DNA of 41,086 bases from an uncultured Actinomycetes bacterium (lineage in GTDB: Bacteria; Actinomycetota; Coriobacteriia; Coriobacteriales; Atopobiaceae): positions 1-41,086 of the forward strand of contig OMTG01000138.1 of assembly GCA_900313905.1 (NCBI GenBank), in the 5' to 3' direction. The notes under the pieces were generated by a model. That model searched no databases. It was given only the letters and a program-made list of their open reading frames with translations, and was not told where the DNA came from. Shown piece by piece: positions 40,833 to 41,086 of this stretch. Position numbers and translations under genes: made by a program. Within the stretch, counting starts at the first letter, position 1. The number at the start of each line of letters is the position of its first letter.

Positions 40833-41086
40833 CTACTCCAAAGCCTTCACAACGTCGCTCGGCACATCGTTGCCCACAATCGCCCTGCAAGTGTCGATGT
40901 AGTACGGCTTTGCCTCGATATCGGCCACGAACTGCGCGGCCCTCGCGTTGGCGGGCACGGGTGCGCCGCCGCCCCACTTGTAATCGTGGTATGCCGCACT
41001 CGCGTCGCTGCTAATCTCCATTGAGCTACGCCCGTCCCATTGCAGGATGTTGTTAGCGGCCCGCTGCAAGGCGTCTACCGCGTCTC
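40833..41086 (-). CDS. Unknown protein of integrated element, 5' end outside window
   Basis: Only the last 83 residues are visible, open to the right edge; stop TAG at 40833-40835. Content: NNILQWDGRSSMEISSDASA, YHDYKWGGGAPVPANARAAQ, VADIEAKPYYIDTCRAIVGN and VPSDVVKALE. No family recognised. It is the first gene inside the putative att site and ends at its own terminator, so it is probably accessory cargo or an element protein. It is not a recognisable integrase C-terminus (no Tyr-recombinase HxxR...Y pattern). Confidence 0.6.
   Translation of the reverse strand, partial: DAVDALQRAANNILQWDGRSSMEISSDASAAYHDYKWGGGAPVPANARAAQFVADIEAKPYYIDTCRAIVGNDVPSDVVKALE

Overview
The window is high-GC chromosomal DNA from a Gram-positive bacterium, most likely an actinobacterial Coriobacteriia (Atopobiaceae/Olsenella-like); this lineage call is an inference from gene order, protein style and high GC, not from a database search. 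Housekeeping loci dominate: dnaX (cut by the left edge), an rpsF-ssb-rpsR-DUF2232-rplI cluster followed by dnaB and purA, scattered purine genes (purE, purF, purM, purN, purD, purA), typA, gluQ, serS, four tRNA genes and two L-lactate/2-hydroxyacid dehydrogenase paralogues.

Layout. 1-5.5 kb: dnaX, a radical SAM protein with an elaborate promoter region, an LDH-family enzyme and rlmD. 5.5-11.3 kb: a decayed accessory island. It holds a frameshifted ACT-domain gene, a RelB/DinJ-RelE toxin-antitoxin pair lying between two fragments of another antitoxin copy, a T-box leader with Trp-tRNA features feeding a trp operon that has been deleted from early trpE to late trpB (only trpA is intact), a class I glutamine amidotransferase-like hydrolase, a second toxin-antitoxin pair (YefM/RelE type) on the other strand, and a GNAT acetyltransferase with early frameshifts. 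11.4-12.3 kb: a second LDH. 12.4-24.3 kb: leftward purine genes interleaved with a class B sortase, YqeY, a Ser/Thr-tailed membrane protein, an ABC exporter and a Nudix hydrolase. 24.4-30.4 kb: dnaB, the ribosomal protein/ssb cluster and a DUF4013-like membrane protein. 30.6-40.3 kb: tRNA-Ser(CGA), tRNA-Ser(GGA), tRNA-Ser(GCT), tRNA-Arg(ACG), a TRIC-like channel, typA, two overlapping GntR/UTRA regulators, gluQ, a small gene behind a LexA-like box, serS and a tiny membrane protein. 40.5 kb to the right edge: one end of an integrated element, marked by a 28-nt tRNA 3'-end copy and a regularly spaced GGACT array.

How it fits together: the purine enzymes give PRPP to IMP steps (PurF, PurD, PurN, PurM, PurE) and the first IMP to AMP step (PurA); purC, purL, purH, purB and purK are not in this window. 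The two LDHs fit a fermentative lifestyle. The loss of trpE-to-trpB with the Trp-responsive leader and trpA retained suggests recent loss of tryptophan synthesis. All functional statements come from reading motifs in the translated sequence; no searches were run.
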